A DNA stretch of 20,008 nt, taken from the NCBI GenBank assembly GCA_004565275.1, contig SDOX01000125.1, forward strand, positions 2,192 to 22,199. Direction: 5' to 3'. This document shows, piece by piece, positions 1 to 9,701 of the stretch (its first letter is position 1; every line of letters starts with the position of its first letter). Both the position numbers and the translations under genes were made by a program. The notes beneath the pieces were generated by a model that was not told where the DNA came from, made no database searches, and saw only the letters and a program-made list of their open reading frames with translations. The DNA is from Nannochloropsis salina CCMP1776 (Eukaryota > Sar > Eustigmatophyceae > Eustigmatales > Monodopsidaceae).

Positions 1-338
1 TCCCTCCCTCCCTCCCTTCCTTCCTCCCTTCCTCCTTTCCTGCCTCCTTCCCTTGCTGGGCGCTCGGGAGGCTTTTCTTTCCCGTGACTCGCTTCCTCTT
101 CTTGGAGGCATCTTTAGGATGGCCTCACGAGAAATAGAGGAGGAGGAGGAGGAGGAGAAGGAGGATATGCATCCCTCTCCCCTCCCCCCTGACTCGCTTC
201 CTCTCTCCTCTCCCCCCCCTCCCCCTGCCTCGCTTCCCTTTTCAACCCCTCTCCCTTCCCTCATGAATCGCTTCCTCTCTCTTCTCCCTCGACTCGCTTC
301 CTCTTTCCATCCCTCCAAGACGTGACTCGCTTCCTCTT
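1..338. repeat. Pyrimidine-rich minisatellite beside telomere tract
   Basis: C/T-rich DNA. It opens with TCCC/TTCC runs and then carries six copies of a ~15-base motif, GACTCGCTTCCTCT with variants, starting near 86, 191, 227, 265, 291 and 324. The last five are spaced about 26-38 bases apart, so they form a loose minisatellite. The final copy runs directly into the telomere repeats. No protein-like reading frame is seen; the open frames here are Pro/Ser low complexity. An intron of a plus-strand gene is an alternative for the TCCC part, because introns elsewhere in the window carry TCCC on the sense strand. Confidence 0.7.
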
Positions 339-511
339 TAACCCTAACCCTAACCCTAACCCTAACCCTAACCCTAACCCTAACCCTAACCCTAACCCTA
401 ACCCTAACCCTAACCCTAACCCTAACCCTAACCCTAACCCTAACCCTAACCCTAACCCTAACCCTAACCCTAACCCTAACCCTAACCCTAACCCTAACCC
501 TAACCCTAACC
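339..511. repeat. Internal telomere repeat tract, (CCCTAA)n
   Basis: About 28.8 perfect units of CCCTAA on the plus strand (TTAGGG on the minus strand), the vertebrate-type telomere sequence also used by many stramenopiles. No unit deviates. CCCTAA on plus is the orientation of a left chromosome end, yet 338 bases of non-telomeric DNA lie on the outer side. The tract is therefore interstitial, at least in this assembly. Perfect units suggest a recent origin by end fusion, telomerase healing or an assembly join. Confidence 0.95.
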
Positions 512-1655
512 GGAGGATGACGAAAAGAGGAGGTTTTAAAATAGGTAGGGTGTGAAAAAAGTCAGAGAACCGAGCATGTATGTCAAAGCTTTGTAGCCAA
601 TCTTGTAAGCGCCAGCTTCCCAAGAGGCCTCCATGATCCAGGCAGCGAAAGCTACGCCCCCCAGGCCCTACAGGTCCGACGTGGGATCCCCCTGGGTACT
701 TCTAGGTGAAAAGGCAAGCGAATCATCTATGACAGGGAAAAAGAATGAGTATGAAAAAAAAGGGCTGACGATTCGCTTTGGCTAATAAAAGAAATATTAG
801 CGGGAAGAAGGAGCAGGGTTCGGGAACAAGAGATCAGAGGCCCCATCTTTGTGATGTGTGGAAGTGACGAAGCCAATGCTCATGCATATTTGAAGGGAAA
901 AGCTCAGGTGTCTACATGAATCTTCAAGCGGGAACGAGAAATCTATAACAGCATTGAAAAAAGAGAATTGCTAGATATCGACGAAAAGTCGTCTAAGATC
1001 GTTTCACTGTCTTCTAGTTTAGCGATTCAATCACAAGCACGCATGTGCTCTACACATCACCAATGCGTACATACGAACTCCTTAAAAGGTAGCATCTTCG
1101 GCAAGGCACATGGTCTCGTACCTTTTTATTCCCAAATCGAGGAAACCAGGGCGAAAGATGTAAGCTTCATGTCATAGTCCGCTGACACGTCGCTAATGGT
1201 GAAGCGTCTCCCCTGCCCTCCAATTTCCTGCTTCTAACGTCTCCTTCCATACTATTTGCCACATTTCAACGTCCTCTCGCGCGCAAATATATGGTGAACG
1301 AACGACGCGTACTCGAACATTGGCACCCGGACATCCTGTTTTTCCCCTTTCTCCTCTCCCTCCTTCTGAGAGTAGCCCGTTCTTCCTTCCTCCTCTCACG
1401 TTCCCCTCGTTCTTGTTCATCTTGGGGAGCCAGGTTGCTGTGACTTCTTCTTGCTTCTTTTGGGTCGTACAGATCTCAAGTCGGACTGCTTCTGTAGCAT
1501 GCTGCGGTCGTCGTGTTTGTTTGGCTTCAGATCCCACTTAAGATTCTGAGAGTAGCTGCAGCCATTTCAGCTTCATAGTGTTATCGCCATCCTTGACATG
1601 CATTCCTGCTGTGGCCGCTACCCGTTGCCTCGTGCTTTCATTAATCACTCTCCCT
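512..1655. other. No supported gene; subtelomeric spacer
   Basis: Mixed-composition DNA directly inside the telomere tract. Two modest open frames exist (968-1177 plus; 1193-1537 minus, which opens at GTG). Neither has recognisable motifs, splice-supported continuation or protein-like composition. The stretch just before 1656 would be the 3' UTR of the minus-strand gene next door. No RNA gene was recognised. Confidence 0.5.
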
Positions 1656-2574
1656 TCAGGGTTGAGGGCCTTGCTCTCTCAAGGATTCTCTCTCAGTAGC
1701 ACCTTCTGTTTCTAATTCTTCGTCGTATTCATACACCCCCGTAAGCCCTTCGTCTTCTTGAATCGCCCAAAACTCGTCGTAAGTCGCCCACAAATCTGCT
1801 CGACGCCGGCATTGGTGATATGCTTGGACGAAGCCTACTCCCCCCCGCACCTTGCCTCCCAGTAACAGATCCCGACATGGCCCATTGTCCCCACACTCCT
1901 TCAATTGTGGGAGAGGTCGACAAGTTAGCAGGCAAGGCGATGACTTCTGTGTCGCTTGTTTCTTGCTGCCATCCGCTACGACAGTCTCCATTGCTTTTTT
2001 GACAAGGTCTGCGGTGGCCAGACTCGTAGCTGCACTTGCGGCAAGGACGGAGCTTAGCCCTGTAAAGGAGACAAAGGCGAGCAAACGCGGCGAGATTCGA
2101 AGCCGCGTGGTTACAGAACGGGCCAAGACATAGCCGAAAGCCCCTCCAATAAGGGAGTGTGAGAAAATCGTGAGGTTGTAGTCGCTGTACATGTTCCTTA
2201 CGGTGTTGTCTGTCGAAGACGGTGAGCTGGGGTCCAAATGTGTCTGGAAGAATAACGGAAGTTTACGACCAATCTTTGTGATCTCCGATTTGTAGCGCTT
2301 TAAACCTCATATACGTAACATCAATAGCAATATATACCCCAAGCATAAAAATATTAGCGATCGAGATAAACTCGAGGACCACGCATCCAATGATGCTTAC
2401 CCAGCACCAACAAAGGTATTTCCACCCTACAAATGTAAAAATGGTATTCAGTCTCACTGGGGCAAAGGAGAACTCTTTGATCATTGTCAACTTTGATCAA
2501 GACCTTTCACTCACCTGTCCTTTCTCGCTTGCCTGCGCTACATACTCCATCGCTGGGCTACCTGTTGCGGTCAT
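1656..2574 (-). CDS. Orphan two-helix membrane protein, three exons
   Basis: Modelled minus-strand exons: 2574-2515, 2426-2401 (26-nt microexon) and 2226-1656, giving 218 residues. Seen: donors CAG|GTGAGTG (at 2514) and GG|GTAAGC (at 2400); acceptors TTTGTAG (2427) and CCCCAG (2227). Phases agree at both junctions. The ATG at 2574 lies in an exon whose frame stays open up to an excellent acceptor, TTTCTTCTTAG, ending at 2614. The real start could therefore be in an exon further up; I chose the ATG because it opens a plausible leader, MTATGSPAMEYV. The third exon encodes two hydrophobic segments (LIGGAFGYVLARSV, and a second around LLAFVSFTGLSSVLAA), then a Cys-containing middle and an acidic Glu-rich tail. 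I do not recognise the family. Predicted: small integral membrane protein of unknown location. Without the microexon the frame would need a TTG start. Confidence 0.6.
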
Positions 2575-2616
2575 GACGCCGGATCCTATAAAATTGACCT
2601 CTCCTAGAGCCCCCTA

Positions 2617-3104
2617 AGAAGAAAAAAAAGTTTGCACATTCAAGATTTGAGTGCTCGAAAATAAAGGAACGAGATATGGAACATTTTTTAAAGCGTACGA
2701 AGAAAAACAGGCCATTATACTCGTCGAAAACGGTTCCTGGAAAAATGGTAATACCGCTTCCGACTGCGTACTCGAATCCAACTCCGTAAATAGCACCAAG
2801 CGCCAAAGCTTCGACGCTGCATCAAATCATTGGTATATATTCTCTCGGGGAATAGTGGTTGTGCTAACGAATTGAATCGGATATTGGCTTATTCGCAGCG
2901 TTCTGGTTAATTTATTCGCATCAGGTGAGGGGCCCTAATGCACATTTCATTATCATCAAGTCCGGTACGGATCGAAGGTAGGAGAGGATAACATTAATAT
3001 CAGCATAAAATCGATTTTAAACGATTATTGGTCTCAGAAGATATTTACTTTTTTGAGCTTAAGGCTTAAATTTAGAATGCTAATACGACTTTTTTTACGA
3101 TTTC
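2617..3104. other. No supported gene
   Basis: 2614-2640 holds the intron acceptor and pyrimidine tract (on minus) of the neighbouring gene, so its 5' UTR or a first exon probably lies around 2650-2870. One minus frame there (about 2700-2806) reads protein-like (LGAIYGVGFEYAVGSG), but no donor joins it in phase to the next exon. 2880-3104 is A/T-rich with no recognised feature, up to the left edge of the tandem array. Confidence 0.4.
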
Positions 3105-4935
3105 GGACAAGTTCGAAGCGGCGTTGGCGGAGTGAGTGCGGAAGAGACACAATGAGCAAGTGCATCAAATCAAAAGCAAGTAGAGAAAGGAAGAGCTCGC
3201 TGGTTAAATTGTTCGTCGAGCCCTCGTTGTTGCGTTTGTCGTGTATGAGTCCTACTACCCCCTCATGCCCACCTCTTCTTCATAACCCCGGCCACTGTAC
3301 ATGTCTTTGGATGTGTCTTTTGAATACTTTTATACATCTATACACGGTCCCAAAAGCTAGTCCTGCGGTCCGCCGGCTCCTCCCCTCTTTATTTGGTTCT
3401 CCCTAATGGCGGCCTCGTACGGTTCGAAGTCCTGCGTTTGCGTCAATCGGAGGTCATACTTGTACCGCTCCACCTCCGCCCTCAAACGCTCCTCCGACAA
3501 CCTTCGCTCGCCCTCGACGCGCGCGACTTCCGACTTCCGCTCGCCCTCGACGCGCGCGACGTCTGCTTTGGCCTGAGCGATGTCGGTCGCTGCCTTGTCG
3601 TGAATGCGCTTGATCTCCGTCGCCGCCTTGTCCTGAATGCGCTTGATCTCCGTCTGGTCGCGGGCGACGTCTGCTTTGGCCTGAGCGATGTCCATCGCTG
3701 CCTTGTCCTGAATGCGCTTGAGCTCCGTCTGGTCGAGATGATGGACCGCCACAGCGGTAGAGCCAGCAACCGCCGCCACCAAGCCCAAGACAGCCACCGT
3801 CACTGTAACGATTTGAATTGTCTGATCGGAGCCCCCTTCACTGCCCGTGCCTGTCCCCGTGTGGGTTGTCGAGAGAGACGCCCCCCGCAGCCTGCGTCCC
3901 TTCCCTGTTGGCGTGTACGGATGTGCTTGTGCGTGAACACCTTGGTGTGGTCCCTTGTCCGCACAATAAAGATGGACACTCAAACATGACAGACAGGCAG
4001 ACGGGAATGGATCATCATGCCGCCGGCAGTTTGCGGCCGAGTGCACCGAACGTCCCTCCCCACCCCACCACCCTCAAGCCCTCCCAATATGCATGAACAC
4101 AAGCCACCTTACCTCGACCGGATTGCGTGCCCCGTCTCCACGCCATGGCTCCCGCTTTCATGGCCAAGCTGCATAACATGCTCTCGTGCTTCCTTGTGGT
4201 GGTCGTGGTTGATGGCGGCAGCAAGCAGCAAGGCAAGCAGCAGTGCAGTGCATGTTATGGGAGGGAGGGAGGAAGGGGCGAACGAGAGATTGAGGTCGCT
4301 TTCCAAGCCTACAGTAAGCCATTCAGAACCACAGCCACTACGCCATAAGAGTGAAAGCCTCCTCACTGTCCGCACGCTAGACCACTGAATGGGGGCTGCG
4401 CGGGTGCCCACTGCCTAGTGTGCCCAAGGGCAAGACCAAAACAGGGAGGAGGCAGGCCGTGCTCGATGGTGATGCATGGAGCAACGAACCCCAGAGCGAA
4501 GCGGAGGCACCCACCACCACGAAACCAGCCACAGAAGCCGGCACAATTGCAAGAGGGCGACGTGACATACCTGTACGGGTGGGGGGGTACAGGGTTTGGT
4601 ATTGAGCGTTGTGCCGCACACAAGCCTACGGACAAGGGAGACACAAGCAAAGAACTAGTGGAGAGGTCGACGAGGCTGCGGCCGCGGCCATATGATGGCG
4701 CTTGTTGACCTCACGTGCCATGTTGACCCAATATACATATACACAACAACAGGCAGGCATTATTGACAACACAATGTCGTCTCTCGCACGCGCTTAGGGT
4801 GGCTTTCTTCCGAGGCCGAAAGCCTTTGGGATTGGTCCTTGACTCCCTGCTTCCACATGATAACCTCCTCCCTCCTCCCCACCGCACCGTCTGCCCCCTA
4901 AGCCCCCTCCTTCGACAGGCGGCGGGGGCTTGGTT
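3105..4935. repeat. Tandem unit A of ~1.85 kb array
   Basis: First unit of a direct tandem repeat. The left edge is placed at GGACAAGTT (3105), which recurs at 4936 and 6818, giving periods of 1,831 and 1,882 bases. Most of the period difference comes from extra coiled-coil codons in unit B. The unit contains the coiled-coil gene (minus, 3' end at 3357) and about 900 bases of conserved upstream DNA. Units A and B match closely over nearly their whole length. Confidence 0.92.
3357..3972 (-). CDS. Membrane-anchored 7/11-repeat coiled-coil protein, copy A
   Basis: Minus-strand coding region ending in GGAGGPQD and TAG. Order from the N side: a Gly/Thr-rich stretch (TGTGTGSEGG), one transmembrane helix (core VTVTVAVLGLVAAVAGS), then about 110 residues of charged helix. 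The helix is built from the modules DQTEIKRIQDKA, AQAKADVAR and VEGERKSEVAR and ends in YKYDLRL and FEPYEAAIREN. Module lengths of 11, 14, 22 and 25 residues fit heptad and hendecad phases of a long coiled coil. Copies A and B differ at several synonymous sites in the last ~60 codons with only conservative replacements, which supports real coding. No ATG lies in frame: the open frame continues to 4046, but that part is out of frame in copy B. The start is therefore probably in an upstream exon; an AG|GTAAGG donor at 4112 is kept in both copies. Function unknown; a membrane-tethered filament or scaffold is inferred. Confidence 0.7.
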
Positions 4936-6817
4936 GGACAAGTTGGAAGCGGGGTTGGCGGAGTGAGTGCAGAGGAGATAAAATGAGCAAGTGCATCAAA
5001 TCAACATAAAGAAGAGAAAGGAAGAACTCGCCGATTGAGTTGTTCGTGGAGCCCTCGTTGTTGCCTTTGTCGTGTATGAGTCCTACTACCCCCTCATGCC
5101 CACCTCTTCCTCATAACCCCGGCCACTGTACATGTCTTTGAAAATGTCTTGTGAATATTTTTACACATCTACGCAGGGTCCCAAAAGCTAGTCCTGCGGT
5201 CCGCCGGCTCCTCCCCTCTTTATTGGGTTCTCCCTAATGGCAGCCTGGTACGGTTCGAAGTCCTGCGTTTGCGACAGTCGCAGGTCATACTTGTACCGCT
5301 CCACCTCCGCCCTCAGACGCTCCTCCGATAACCTTCGCTCGCCCTCGACGCGCGCGACTTCCGACTTCCGCTCGCCCTCGACGCGCGCGACGTCTGCTTT
5401 GGCCTGAGCGATCTCCATCGCCGCCTTGTCCTGAATGCGCTTGATCTCCGTCTGGTCGCGGGCGACGTCTGCTTTGGCCTGAGCGATCTCCGTCGCTGCC
5501 TTGTCGTGAATGCGTTTGATCTCCGTCTCTGCCTTGTCGTGAATGCGCTTGATCTCCGTCTGGTCGCGGGCGACGTCTGCTTTGGCCTTCTCGTGAATGC
5601 GCTTGATCTCCGTCTGGTCGAGATGATGGACCGCCACAGCGGTAGAGCCAGCAACCGCCGACACCAAGCCCAAGACAGCCACCGTCACTGTAACGATTTT
5701 AATTGTCGTATCGGAGCCCCCTTCACTGCCCGTGCCTGTCCCCGTGTGGGTTGTCGAGAGAGATGCCCCCCGCAGCCTGCGTCCCTTCCCTGTTGGCGTG
5801 TACGGATGTGCTTGTGCGTGAACACCTTGGTGTGGTCCCTTGTCCGCACAATAAAGATTTGAGACTCAAACATGACAGACAGGCAGACGGGAATGGATCA
5901 TCATGCCGCCGGCAGTTTGCGGCCCAGTGCACCGAACGTCCCTCCCCACCCCACCACCCTCAAGCCCTCCCAATATGCATGAACACAAGCCACCTTACCT
6001 CGACCGGATTGCGCGCCCCGTCTCCACGCCATGGCTCCCGCTTTCGTGGCCAAGCAGCATAACATGCTCTCGTGCTTCCTTGTGGTAGTCGTGGTTGATG
6101 GCGGCAGCAAGAAGCAAGGCAAGCAGCAGTGCAGTGCATGTTATGGGAGGGAGGGAGGAAGGGGCGAACGAGTGTTTCAGGTCAGTCTCCAAGCCTACGA
6201 CAAGCTATTCAGAACCACAGCCGCTACGCCATAAGAGTGAAAGCCTCCTCACTGTCCGCACGCTAGACCACTGAATGGTGGCTGCGCGGGTGCCCACTGC
6301 CTAGTGTGCCCAAGGGCAAGACCAAAAGAGGGAGGAGGCAGGCCGTGCTCGATGGTGATGCATGGAGCAACGAACCCCAGAGCGAAGCGGAGGAACCCAC
6401 CACCAATAAACCAGCCACAGAAGCCGGCACAATTGCAAGAGGGCGACGTGACATACCTGTACGGGTGGGTGTTGGGTTTGGTATTGAGTGTTGGGCCGCA
6501 CACAAGCCTACGGACAAGGGAGACACAAGCCAAAAACTAGTCGAGAGGTCCACAAGACTGCGGCCGCGGCCAGATGATGGCGCTTGTTGACCTCACGTGC
6601 CATGTTGACCCACAATACACATACACAACAACAGGCAGGCATTATTGACAGCACCATGTCGTCCCTGGCACGCGCTTAGGGTGGCCTTCTTCCGAGGCCG
6701 AAAGCCTTTGCTAAAGGTCCTTGACTCCCTGCTTCCACATGATAACCTCCTCCCTCCTCCCCACCGCACCGTCTGCTCCCCAAGCCCCCTCCTTCGACAA
6801 GCGGCGGGGGCTTGGTT
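4936..6817. repeat. Tandem unit B of ~1.85 kb array
   Basis: Second complete unit, beginning with the same GGACAAGTT as unit A. It holds coiled-coil copy B and the conserved upstream block, including the AG|GTAAGG donor (5998) and an ACAG|GTATGT donor-like site at about 6455 (4569 in unit A). Differences from A are scattered single bases, small indels and the changed number of helix repeats. Confidence 0.92.
5188..5865 (-). CDS. Membrane-anchored 7/11-repeat coiled-coil protein, copy B
   Basis: Paralogue of the copy ending at 3357, with the same order: Gly/Thr stretch, one transmembrane helix (VTVTVAVLGLVSAVAG), long charged helix, and C-terminus FEPYQAAIREN to GGAGGPQD. It has an additional 18-residue module (DQTEIKRIHEKAKADVAR) and a different order of the 14-, 22- and 25-residue modules, so the rod is longer than in copy A. 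The frame is closed by a TGA just above 5865 and contains no ATG before the helix, so the first exon must be upstream if the gene is active. A one-base length difference from copy A near 5860 means that sequence above this point is not shared coding. Expression and function are unknown. Confidence 0.68.
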   Translation of the reverse strand, partial: VSNLYCADKGPHQGVHAQAHPYTPTGKGRRLRGASLSTTHTGTGTGSEGGSDTTIKIVTVTVAVLGLVSAVAGSTAVAVHHLDQTEIKRIHEKAKADVARDQTEIKRIHDKAETEIKRIHDKAATEIAQAKADVARDQTEIKRIQDKAAMEIAQAKADVARVEGERKSEVARVEGERRLSEERLRAEVERYKYDLRLSQTQDFEPYQAAIRENPIKRGGAGGPQD

Positions 6818-7306
6818 GGACAAGTTGGAAGCGGGGTTGGCGGAGTGAGTGCGGAAGAGATAAAATGAGCAAGTGCATCAAATCAAAAGCAAGTAGAGAA
6901 AGGAAGAGCTCGCTGGTTAAATTGTTCGTCGAGCCCTCGTTGTTGCGTTTGTCGTGTATGAGTCCTACTACCCCCTCATGCCCACCTCTTCTTCATAACC
7001 CCGGCCACTGTACATGTCTTTGGATGTGTCTTTTGAATACTTTTATACATCTACGCAGGGTCCCAAAAGCTAGTCCTGCGGTCCGCCGGCTCCTCCCCTC
7101 TTTATTGGGTTCTCCCTAATGGCAGCCTGGTACGGTTCGAAGTCCTGCGTTTGCGTCAGTCGGAGGTCATACTTGTACCGCTCCACCTCCGCCCTCAAAC
7201 GCTCCTCCGACAACCTTCGCTCGCCCTCGACGCGCGCGACTTCTGCTGTGGCCTTGTCGTGAATGCGCTTGATCTCCGTCTGGTCGAGATGATGGACCGC
7301 CACAGC
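6818..7306. repeat. Truncated tandem unit C
   Basis: Third unit, matching the first ~490 bases of units A and B and stopping abruptly after GCCACAGC at 7306, where A and B continue with GGTAGAGCC. The sequence beyond 7306 is unrelated to the array. The array therefore decays or was cut at this edge. Confidence 0.9.
7070..7306 (-). pseudogene. Coiled-coil gene remnant, copy C
   Basis: Carries only the 3' part of the coiled-coil gene: HHLDQTEIKRIHDKA, one short module, a single VEGERR module and the common C-terminus with GGAGGPQD. The transmembrane helix and everything before it are missing, because the unit is cut at 7306. The rod is shrunk to a minimum. Nothing suggests a promoter or new start, although the frame runs on leftwards (on minus) into unrelated DNA up to about 7509. 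Confidence 0.75.
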
Positions 7307-8339
7307 TTCACTCCTGATTGGGGATGGAACGCATACGCACCACTTCTTTCTCCGCTCTCTTTTCTGCCTCTTTCTCGGCGGTACTCCTTCAAATTATTTT
7401 CCCTCTTGTCATGTCTCTGATCCGCACTTTCTCGTGCTGCACGACTGCTTAGCGCATGACATGTTTGTGTTGGTACCTGGAACATGAACAAAGGCGAAAT
7501 GCGAAGCATTGAGTGGAAGGGCCCCTCCGTACACGTTTCCCCTATTTCTCTTGGCAGCCTTCTCGCATACTTGCTCCCTGGCTTCTTGCCACTTACCCCA
7601 CACTGATCTCATGATTCTCCCACGCCCTTCGATCAACGATGGATGTATTCCACGGCGAGCAAGGAGGTGGAAGATCGTGAGTGACTGAGTGCATTGAATT
7701 TAGCGCTGTAGACGGAAGGGAGTTCTCAACCCACCTCCCGATCATTTCCACCAATCTCCTCCAAAAACACGTGATCCATCCTGTCAAACCTATTTTTGCC
7801 ACTCTATCCTCTCTATGCTTGGCTCGCACTCACTTCTCCTTGAGCTCTTTGCCCCCGTTGTACAATGCTTGCACGCACACCTCGTCGATGGCGTCGCGCC
7901 CCTTGTCGCATGCGTACGCCGAACGAGAATATCTAATTGATAAACTTGGCCACCTCCTGGCAGCACCTCTTGGTGGTGAGCAGATGATGCGTCATTTTTT
8001 GCGACGGGCAGATGCTGTCGGAAAGAAGTTTTGCGTTTCGATGATCATGAACCCAGAAGTCGCCAGGTGGTGGAACCTCAGGATGACGACGGTCTTGTCC
8101 ATTGGGAGGTCTTTCCCACAAAGTCGGCCAGATAATTATTTCTCACTGCAAAAAGAAGAAAAAATGTCGTTTCAAGCTTTTTTGCTCACCTTTTGTCTAA
8201 AAAAGGCACCGCCAGTCACCTCTTCCACGTTCCCTCTTTCCTCGTCTCCCTTGTCGCCTCCGAAGCGGCCTTAATAATAATAAATCGTGCGGCGTGGAGG
8301 TGCAGGGGGCCACCCTCAGCAGTGTATAGTAAGTATCAC
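7307..8339. other. Spacer with one weak gene candidate
   Basis: Apart from the possible exons at 7633-7932, nothing can be named. 7307-7630 is unrelated to the tandem array and has only unrecognised frames. A minus frame at 7933-8121 (ending CCQEVAKFIN) and one from an ATG near 8100 (MDKTVVILRFHH) read somewhat protein-like but cannot be joined to anything. Confidence 0.35.
7633..7932 (-). CDS. Possible two exons of an unknown gene
   Basis: Two minus-strand stretches read as exons. 7932-7834 encodes YSRSAYACDKGRDAIDEV and continues to NGGKELKE, ending at a strong donor AA|GTGAGTGCG. 7705-7633 starts after CTACAG, joins in phase 2 and ends at TGA after VEYIHR. The intron would be 7706-7833. 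The first exon needs a phase-2 donor further up, in 7950-8150, which I could not place. No family is recognised. An overlapping plus-strand open frame (7681-8274) is the competing reading. Confidence 0.3.
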
Positions 8340-9701
8340 ATTTAATCCACGAGTAGGGATTTAACAATTGCCGCTTTGGGTCGATACGAGGGCAACCACC
8401 GATTAGGAAATGTTCCATTCTCGTCTCTCTGCTGCAAGAAACTCGAGATGCAACGTACAATTAACAGTACGAATCTCCTAGGGCGTAGTATCATTAAATA
8501 CTCAACTTCGCTCTCTCTCGGGCTAACACGCGAGAAAATGAGGTCGAATGAAAAGTCTTCATGAATGTTCTCAACTCTAACCTCTCTCTTGGGCAAACAC
8601 AGCGCGGCCCATTAAGAAGTGCTCTGGTAGGATTAGGGCTCTTTCTTGGGAGAAATTCAAAATTCCACGGAAAGTAGATAGTGACAATACTACCTCCCTC
8701 TTGTGGTGCATGAAGGTTCTCAATTCTACATTCTCTACGGGGCGCACTTGCAAGGAAGCGCGATCCGTTGACTTATACTGGATCAATTGCAAAAGAGCGC
8801 TCGGTAAAGTTCGTGACCAAGGAGTTCTACCAACGTACGCTCTGATGCATCGAGGACGCCGTGCAAACATCGCTTTCTTCAACATGTTCAACCCCTCGTT
8901 GCTCTCTCCGAAATACGGTACGAATTATATTTGACCTTTATTAGGAGAAGTCAGCGAAATGCCGCTTTGGATCGAAGTGCGATATATGATTCGCAAATCT
9001 GCTACGATGCTTGATACGTGACAAGAACGTAGATCATCTGGCAGGATCGGAATCAGCACACATAGCATAGGATTGAGTATTTTTCTAGTTCCAGAAGGTT
9101 CTGTTCGATTGGATAAAGTCCACTTTTCGACCTAGAGAGTTCTGTCGAGGCTTCCAGATTGCTGCATGCCCGTAATTTACGTACGTTTCACTGATGTCAG
9201 CGTGTTTTCTGACAGGTAGACTTCCCACAAGCACCCATTTGATTCTTCACGCTCCCATACAGCTACATATCCACTCACACGCTCGAATGCTGTATCAGAC
9301 GTGACCAATAAAATGGAAAGCATTAATAATGAAACTCCATCAATTCTTCGGGTGAAGATGACATCTACATTTCAGGGCGTCTCGATCCATTTTCTATGGT
9401 TTTTCACACAAGATTATCTTCGGTGATGGCTCGAATTTCCATCAAATCTAGGAACTTTGGGAAGGCGCCAGATGTGTCCGTTACCACCTCAACCCTAGCC
9501 TTAGTCTCAGCCGTAGCTCTAGCACTAGCTCTAAGGTATTGAATTTTCAATCGAGGCCAAAAAGCAAATAAGCGAAGTATTGTCGAGTTATCAAAGGAAA
9601 TAAAGAAGCATAGAGTAAACCAATCAATAAGCGTACCAATAGATGTATCCATGCAAAGAAAAGACTACGCGGCAGGTAGACGAAAGCCGTACAACTAAAG
9701 G
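8340..9701. repeat. Segmental duplication, left copy, diverged part
   Basis: Aligns in direct orientation with about 15070-16405. Shared landmarks include TTGCCGCTTTGGGTCGATAC (8368), GGGAGAAATTCAAAATTCC (8650; also 15469), AGGATCGGAATCAGCACAC (9044; also 15752) and TTCTGACAGGTAGACTTCCC (9210; also 15920). Substitutions and small indels are frequent, more so at the left end. The leftmost ~600 bases contain the same hairpin-bearing satellite motif as 14461-15600. No gene is seen. Confidence 0.85.
9491..9535. repeat. Degenerate telomere-like hexamer island, left
   Basis: Runs of CCCTAG, CCTTAG, CTCTAG and CACTAG hexamers with loose six-base spacing, resembling decayed CCCTAA repeats. The same island, slightly longer, sits at 16206-16254 in the other duplication copy. 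Confidence 0.5.

Noticed and set aside
261-623. Open frames of Asn-Pro (plus) and Gly-Leu (minus) dipeptides
   Set aside because: They are translations of the CCCTAA tract; any frame through a perfect hexamer repeat stays open.
3393-3989. 198-codon plus-strand frame opposite the coiled-coil gene
   Set aside because: A shadow of the repetitive minus-strand gene. Composition is Arg/Leu mirror sequence, and the frame is not kept in unit B.
4377-4568. 63-codon ATG frame (MSRRPLAIVPASVAG) with a hydrophobic stretch, equal length in units A and B (6263-6454)
   Set aside because: All five differences I can see between the copies change the amino acid and none is silent, so there is no sign of coding constraint. 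Its ATG also sits inside an ACAG|GTATGT donor-like site.
7681-8274. 197-codon plus-strand open frame
   Set aside because: No family motif, Ser/Pro-rich ends and no splice support. The minus strand offers a competing exon pair. Left undecided rather than annotated.
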